Assembly (NCBI GenBank): GCA_937943605.1
Contig: CALEAW010000016.1
Coordinates: 1-19,163, forward strand
Length of the DNA: 19,163 bases
Direction of reading: 5' to 3'
Source of the DNA: an uncultured Sutterella sp.
GTDB lineage: Bacteria; Pseudomonadota; Gammaproteobacteria; Burkholderiales; Burkholderiaceae_F
Each line of letters opens with the position of its first letter. Positions within the stretch are counted from its first letter, which is position 1. The notes beneath the pieces are model-generated. The model ran no database searches. It was not told the origin of the DNA and worked only from the letters and a program-made list of their open reading frames with translations. The position numbers and the translations under genes were made by a program. This document shows positions 15,190 through 19,163 of the stretch, one piece after another.

Positions 15190-15197
15190 AGGAAGTA

Positions 15198-16688
15198 ATG
15201 GACCGAACCTTCCAACGTACGCCATTTTTAATCCGGCGGTCGTTTGGATGTGACCGCTCTATGGGAGTCTCGATCGTGACATTGTCGATAGTTCGAAGCG
15301 TGGCCGTTGCCGCCGCCTCGCTCCTGCCAGCTGTGGCTATGGCTGGTGGCATTGACGGCGCTCAGCTCAGTGTGGCTTGGGCTGTTCCCTTTGCTGGCAT
15401 TCTTCTCTCCATCGCGCTTTTCCCCTTATTTGCTCCGCATATTTGGCACCACCACTTCGGTAAGATTGCCGTCTTTTGGGCACTTTGCTGTGCAGTTCCC
15501 ATGGGTGTTGTCTATGGTCTCAATACGGCCTTTAATGAGGTAGTGCATATTCTCCTCGTGGACTACGTGCCCTTCATTATCTTTGTGGGATCACTATTCA
15601 TTGTGGCGGGTGGTATTCACATTCGTGGTAGTTTCGTCGGTCGTCCGATTGTGAACACAGCGATGTTGGCTTTGGGTGCCGTGTTGGCTAACTTCATGGG
15701 TACGACGGGAGCGGCTATGCTCTTGATTCGTCCGCTTATTGGTGCTAACGAAAACCGTACTCGTAAGGTTCACACCTTCATTTTCTTTATCTTCCTTGTC
15801 GCTAACGTGGGTGGCTCTTTGACTCCGTTGGGTGATCCTCCCTTGTTCCTTGGCTTCTTGAAGGGCGTGTCCTTCTTCTGGACGGCTGAACACTTGCTCC
15901 TGCCGTGGCTTGTGACCTGTAGCATTTTGCTTGCGATTTACTTCTTGCTCGATAGCTTCATGTTCGCTCGTGACGTGAAGGATGGCTTCAAGGCCCCTGA
16001 AGAAAAGAAGGCTTTTGGTATCGATGGTGGCATCAACATCTTGTTGCTCGCTGGTATCGTCGCTAGCGTCTTGATTTCTGGCTTCTGGCGTTCTGGTGTT
16101 GAACTTCACTTCCTTGGGGTTCACTTCTCTCTTGAAAGCCTGTTGCGTGACGGTCTCTTCCTCATGCTCGCTACTGCTTCGCTCTTATTTACGACGCGCG
16201 AAACCCGTGAAGCCAATCACTTCAGCTGGGATCCGATCCTTGAAGTGGGTAAGCTCTTCTTCGGTATCTTCATTTGCATCGTGCCAGTGCTCGCTATGCT
16301 TCGCGCTGGTATGGATGGTGCGTTTGCCCCGGTGGTTGCTTTGGTCACCAATGCTGATGGTTCCTTCAACAACACGTTCTTCTTCTGGTTGACGGGTCTT
16401 CTTTCTGCCTTCTTGGATAACGCTCCGACTTACCTTGCGTTCTTCAATTTGGCTGGTGGCGATCCCACGATTTTGATGGGTGAGGGTGCCAAGACGTTGA
16501 TGGCTATCTCGATGGGTTCTGTGTTTATGGGCGCTGTGAGCTACATCGGTAACGCACCGAACTTCATGACCGTGGCCATCTGTAACGAACGTGGCATCAA
16601 GATGCCTAGCTTCTTTGGCTACATCGTTTGGTCGGTCGCGATCCTTTTCCCGACCTTCCTCTTGATGGATATGCTCTTCCTCGTTTAA
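15198..16688 (+). CDS. Na+/H+ antiporter-like carrier (CitMHS/NhaD-type ion transporter)
   Basis: Polytopic inner-membrane protein of 496 residues with about 11-12 hydrophobic segments. The motifs FMGTTGAAMLLIRP (166-179), NVGGSLTPLGDPP (203-215), FLDNAP (405-410) and GNAPNF (451-456) are those of the NhaD/CitMHS-type ion-transporter superfamily. These members are usually annotated sodium:proton antiporters, so Na+ efflux in exchange for H+ is inferred rather than shown. A signal-like stretch ending AMAGG (residues 47-51) precedes the first core helix. ATG 15198 has GAGGA five bases ahead; ATG 15261 (residue 22) is the alternative and would begin directly at that stretch. Transcription probably stops at the hairpin after 16711. 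Confidence 0.85.
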   Translation: MDRTFQRTPFLIRRSFGCDRSMGVSIVTLSIVRSVAVAAASLLPAVAMAGGIDGAQLSVAWAVPFAGILLSIALFPLFAPHIWHHHFGKIAVFWALCCAVPMGVVYGLNTAFNEVVHILLVDYVPFIIFVGSLFIVAGGIHIRGSFVGRPIVNTAMLALGAVLANFMGTTGAAMLLIRPLIGANENRTRKVHTFIFFIFLVANVGGSLTPLGDPPLFLGFLKGVSFFWTAEHLLLPWLVTCSILLAIYFLLDSFMFARDVKDGFKAPEEKKAFGIDGGINILLLAGIVASVLISGFWRSGVELHFLGVHFSLESLLRDGLFLMLATASLLFTTRETREANHFSWDPILEVGKLFFGIFICIVPVLAMLRAGMDGAFAPVVALVTNADGSFNNTFFFWLTGLLSAFLDNAPTYLAFFNLAGGDPTILMGEGAKTLMAISMGSVFMGAVSYIGNAPNFMTVAICNERGIKMPSFFGYIVWSVAILFPTFLLMDMLFLV

Positions 16689-16710
16689 GGGAAGTACACG
16701 CTCAATCAAC

Positions 16711-16749
16711 AATGCCCCGTAGATCTGATGTCCGCGGGGCATTTATTTT
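16711..16749 (+). terminator. Rho-independent terminator of the antiporter gene
   Basis: AATGCCCCG (16711-16719) pairs perfectly with CGGGGCATT (16735-16743) and is followed by TATTTTT. It lies between the antiporter gene and the convergent nikR gene. The T-run is on the plus strand, so it serves mainly the antiporter transcript. Confidence 0.85.
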
Positions 16750-16793
16750 TGTGCGCTAGCCACAGAAAGGTGTTTTAAAGCGCGTGACGAGAT

Positions 16794-17276
16794 TTAGAAC
16801 TCGTGGTCATGGTCATGATGGTGCTCATGGCTATGAGCGCCATTAGCGTGCGCGTAAGGGCTCATTGTATCGGCTTCGGGGAGCGGAATGAGATTTAAGA
16901 AACCGTGACGAATGCCAGATTCGACAGCTAGCGACTGTGAGATGTTTTGTACTTCGGTTGCGGTGCCACGAATGACCACGCTTTCAACACACTCTTCAGG
17001 GGTGGCGTGCACATGAATAGAAGAGACAACGGCGTCAGCGTGAGCGTGTTGGTGTTGCGTCATACGCATAGCCAGTTGGCGTTCATGATGGTTATAGGCA
17101 TAGCTCAACACGCCGATACACTGGGCATCGGGATTATTTTGGACTTCTAGCCCAGCCAACAGATTGCGAATTAAATCGCGGAAAGCCTCAGAGCGGTTGT
17201 TATAACCGTGGGTTTCGAGATAGGCATCAAACTGGTTAGCGAGTTCATCGTCAATCGAAATCGTAAAACGTTGCAT
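16794..17276 (-). CDS. nikR: Nickel-responsive transcriptional regulator with His-rich tail
   Basis: Ribbon-helix-helix repressor with a C-terminal ACT-like metal domain; with Ni2+ bound it represses nickel uptake genes. Protein of 160 residues against 133 in E. coli. QRFTISID (2-9) is the DNA-contacting strand and GYNNRSEA (24-31) the conserved turn. The high-affinity nickel site is present as H75 or H77 in TQHQHAHAD, H88 and H90 in IHVH, and C96 in PEEC. Residues 141-160 add a tail with eight His plus Asp and Glu, not part of the core fold. It sits 24 bases downstream of the amidohydrolase gene, likely in one operon. No nikABCDE or urease gene is seen here. Confidence 0.93.
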   Translation of the reverse strand: MQRFTISIDDELANQFDAYLETHGYNNRSEAFRDLIRNLLAGLEVQNNPDAQCIGVLSYAYNHHERQLAMRMTQHQHAHADAVVSSIHVHATPEECVESVVIRGTATEVQNISQSLAVESGIRHGFLNLIPLPEADTMSPYAHANGAHSHEHHHDHDHEF

Positions 17277-17300
17277 TTTTATAGCTCTATATGGGAAATG

Positions 17301-18896
17301 TTAGACGGCTGGCTGTGAGGCGTGCCACACGCAACGCCCGTTTTGCCAAACGGAGTGAATGCCGCTGGCGTCATGAGGGAAAGGTTCTTGAAGTTGAATA
17401 AATTCAGCGCGCGCCCCTACGGTTAAGCGACCGCTACCTTCAAAAGGCAGAACATCCATCGCACGAGACGTATAGAGTGCGATCGCTTCTTCAAGCGTAA
17501 TGGCTTCGTGAGGCACAAAAGGCGTACCATCCCAGGCCTTACGCGTGACCGCGGCGGTCATCGAAACAAAAGGATCGTCAGGGTCGGCCCAAGCCGTTGC
17601 AGGCGCGTCTGATGAGAGTGCTAAAGCAGGTAGTAAGCGCATCAACGTACGCACGGGATAAATACGAGCCATCGCATCCTCAGTAAGGACTGCGCGGTAC
17701 CCTTCGATCTCGGCATAAGCAAAAATCACTTGGGTCGTTACACCAAAGCGCATCGTTGATTGCGCCATACGTGTGGCCTGGGCTTCGCTTAAGAAGGTGA
17801 CGTGCTCAAGGCGCACAGAAGGACGATCTTCTAACCAAGGAGTTTGACCGTCAAAATAGTCGAGTACGGCATCGATCGCACGATCGCCCATCACATGAAC
17901 ACTGATCTGTACGCGGTTGACGCGAGCATATTCGGTCGCAGCGGCGAGTTCAGCCATGCTGAGGGTGAACATACCTTGCGTCCCTTGACGATAAGGGGTA
18001 TAGACGGCCGCTGTGGCACCAGAGACGCTACCGTCAGCAAAGACCTTGACGCCAGCAATAAAGTGGTCACCCGTACGCTCATCGTCGGTGAGAGGGGCCA
18101 TACCTAAGGGATTAGTGCCACCACGCCACACCAAATAAAGACCACAGCGAATAGAAAATCCTCGTTTTGCCGCTTCACGATAGACGGCTAATTGGCTTTT
18201 TGAGGCCATCATTTCAGTCATCGACAGAATGCCTCTTGCCAAGAAGTGAGGTAGGCTCGCAAGGAGCGTCTCAACGTCATGGTCAAAGGTGGGGAGAGCC
18301 ATGCAACGCTCAACCATGGAGGCGGCTGCAAATTCCGTCAAAATGCCATTAGGCGTCCCATCATTATCGCGACCAAAACGACCACCTTGAGGATCAGGGG
18401 TGGTGGCGTGTATTCCGGTGATTTGAAGGGCGACCGAATTACAAATCGCGGAGTGGCAGTCAGAGCGCTTCACAAAAATGGGTTGTGTTGTCGACACACG
18501 ATCTAGGTCGTGACGCGTAGGCGTTCGATGCTCAGCGAGCTTACCTTCGTCGTAACCAAAGCCTGTGATCCAGTGCGAAGCGTCTTTACCGAAGTTGGGG
18601 TGTTGGCGTAGTGCTGCAACGAGTTCGTCAATGTTATTGACGACAGGCGCTACACAGGGGACGGCGTGGACTTGGTTAGCGATCCAACTTGGATGCGTAT
18701 GAACGTCACAAAGCGCAGGGATGACGGTACGACCTTCACAGTCGACGATGGAGGTGTTGTGATCAACGACCGCGTCCTTTGCTTGACCAATCCACGCAAT
18801 ACGGCCCTCATGCACGAGGAATGCATTTTCTGAAGTTGGCAAAAAGGCGCACCCGTCATGAAGGCGCGCATGAACAAAGAGAATTGTGTCGGACAT
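17301..18896 (-). CDS. YtcJ-type metal-dependent amidohydrolase
   Basis: Cytosolic TIM-barrel hydrolase of 531 residues, the usual size of YtcJ/NfdA-like proteins, which include N-substituted formamide deformylase. A beta-sandwich flank (about 1-58) precedes the metal motif DVHTH (H66, H68). Further expected site residues are K284 in VKVFADG, H334 in VHVMGD, H365 in LEHVTF and D430 in SSDAPA. SDCHSA (H148) is the substrate-loop motif that in relatives reads RDGH. The real substrate is unknown. No Shine-Dalgarno is seen before ATG 18896, so the start rests on the N-terminal ILFVHARLHDG strand. nikR follows 24 bases downstream on the same strand, suggesting shared transcription. Confidence 0.88.
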   Translation of the reverse strand: MSDTILFVHARLHDGCAFLPTSENAFLVHEGRIAWIGQAKDAVVDHNTSIVDCEGRTVIPALCDVHTHPSWIANQVHAVPCVAPVVNNIDELVAALRQHPNFGKDASHWITGFGYDEGKLAEHRTPTRHDLDRVSTTQPIFVKRSDCHSAICNSVALQITGIHATTPDPQGGRFGRDNDGTPNGILTEFAAASMVERCMALPTFDHDVETLLASLPHFLARGILSMTEMMASKSQLAVYREAAKRGFSIRCGLYLVWRGGTNPLGMAPLTDDERTGDHFIAGVKVFADGSVSGATAAVYTPYRQGTQGMFTLSMAELAAATEYARVNRVQISVHVMGDRAIDAVLDYFDGQTPWLEDRPSVRLEHVTFLSEAQATRMAQSTMRFGVTTQVIFAYAEIEGYRAVLTEDAMARIYPVRTLMRLLPALALSSDAPATAWADPDDPFVSMTAAVTRKAWDGTPFVPHEAITLEEAIALYTSRAMDVLPFEGSGRLTVGARAEFIQLQEPFPHDASGIHSVWQNGRCVWHASQPAV

Positions 18897-18995
18897 GTGA
18901 AGTTGTATTGCAATTTTCTTACAGATTAACCTTACTTGGACAGACTGAAAAGCGAAAAGAGCTCCGTAGACACATTTAGTTACACGGCCTGACGG

Positions 18996-19010
18996 TACTT
19001 AACTTAAGTA
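18996..19010. promoter_or_regulatory. Perfect palindrome upstream of the amidohydrolase-nikR operon
   Basis: TACTTAA and TTAAGTA flank a single central C (19003), a perfect 7+1+7 inverted repeat 100 bases upstream of the minus-strand start. GGTACTTAAC, which includes its left arm, recurs at 19090-19099. This is the shape of a dimeric repressor site, but it does not match the E. coli NikR operator (GTATGA-N16-TCATAC). Confidence 0.45.
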
Positions 19011-19058
19011 TGGGAAAGTCGAGTAATTCGCTCAGAAGAGAGGCGAAGTGAAGCAAAT

Positions 19059-19084
19059 GACGGTCGGGCAGGGAACCGTCTTTT
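19059..19084 (+). terminator. Orphan terminator-like hairpin at the right end
   Basis: GACGGT (19059-19064) pairs perfectly with ACCGTC (19075-19080) around a 10-nt loop and is followed by TTTTG on the plus strand. AAA at 19055-19057 can extend the pairing past one mismatch. No plus-strand gene lies before it in 18897-19058. The rest of 18897-19163 is non-coding as far as can be seen, with another small hairpin at 19120-19134 (CGGAT/ATCCG). Confidence 0.45.
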
Positions 19085-19163
19085 GTAAAGGTACTTAACG
19101 AAGATGTTACCTGAACTCCCGGATAACTGATCCGTATATGGGTTGATATAACTCAAAAAATCT

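Noticed and set aside
15594..16742. Long minus-strand frames opposite the antiporter gene
   Set aside because: They are highly charged, low-complexity mirror translations of hydrophobic codons; there is no motif and no ribosome site.
19108..19142. TPP-riboswitch-like stretch (ACCTGAAC then GGATAACTGATCC)
   Set aside because: It looks like the 3' half of the aptamer, but the CTGAGA and GGGGTGC elements are not found upstream and the spacing is wrong.
18897..19163. A tRNA gene in the right-end non-coding stretch
   Set aside because: No T-loop GGTTCGA-like sequence or cloverleaf pairing could be found.
1..19163. CRISPR array, insertion sequence, prophage or defence system
   Set aside because: There are no regularly spaced repeats, transposase, integrase or phage-like genes. 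Gene content and style are uniform and housekeeping.

Overview
The window looks like a chromosomal housekeeping segment of a betaproteobacterium, most likely order Burkholderiales. The basis is the gene order fabH-fabD-fabG-acpP-fabF followed by lepA-lepB-rnc-era-recO-pdxJ-nagZ, and the style of the proteins: a RecO with a long disordered N-terminus, a CitMHS-type antiporter and a PdxJ of the N-x-N-K kind. Moderate GC and lost modules would suit a reduced, host-associated lineage such as Sutterellaceae. That placement is inference; no rRNA gene is present.

Layout. Positions 1-402 hold the 3' end of an M20-type amidohydrolase. Positions 477-1502 carry two tandem secreted single-domain rhodaneses, each followed by an intrinsic terminator. 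The two terminator regions share a near-identical 26-nt block, so gene plus terminator appear to have been duplicated together. Positions 1639-6261 are the type II fatty-acid synthesis cluster (fabH, fabD, fabG, acpP, fabF), with hairpins on both sides of acpP. Positions 6262-6560 are a non-coding gap with a large inverted repeat, a strong terminator and a probable extended -10 promoter. Positions 6561-14942 form a compact same-strand run: lepA, lepB, rnc, era, recO, pdxJ, nagZ, pncB. Positions 15198-16688 encode a Na+/H+ antiporter-like carrier behind a leader with a perfect 12-bp inverted repeat abutting its ribosome binding site. On the minus strand, 18896-16794, a YtcJ-type amidohydrolase is followed by nikR, which has a His-rich C-terminal tail. 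The last 267 bases are non-coding, with a palindrome and a terminator-like hairpin.

How the genes work together. FabD loads malonyl onto AcpP, FabH starts the chain, FabF elongates and FabG reduces, so all substrates pass over the carrier protein encoded in the middle. The lepA-to-pncB run joins translation (EF4), secretion (signal peptidase I), RNA processing (RNase III, Era), DNA repair (RecO), vitamin B6 synthesis (PdxJ), peptidoglycan recycling (NagZ) and NAD salvage (PncB). The grouping is mostly the conserved betaproteobacterial arrangement, but rpmF-plsX, an rpoE/rse/mucD block and acpS are missing from the places where many relatives have them.

No clearly new multi-gene system is visible. 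The observations most worth a second look are the rhodanese-plus-terminator duplication, the antiporter leader, the possible competing hairpins between acpP and fabF, the His-tailed NikR paired with an amidohydrolase, and the structured, gene-free right end.
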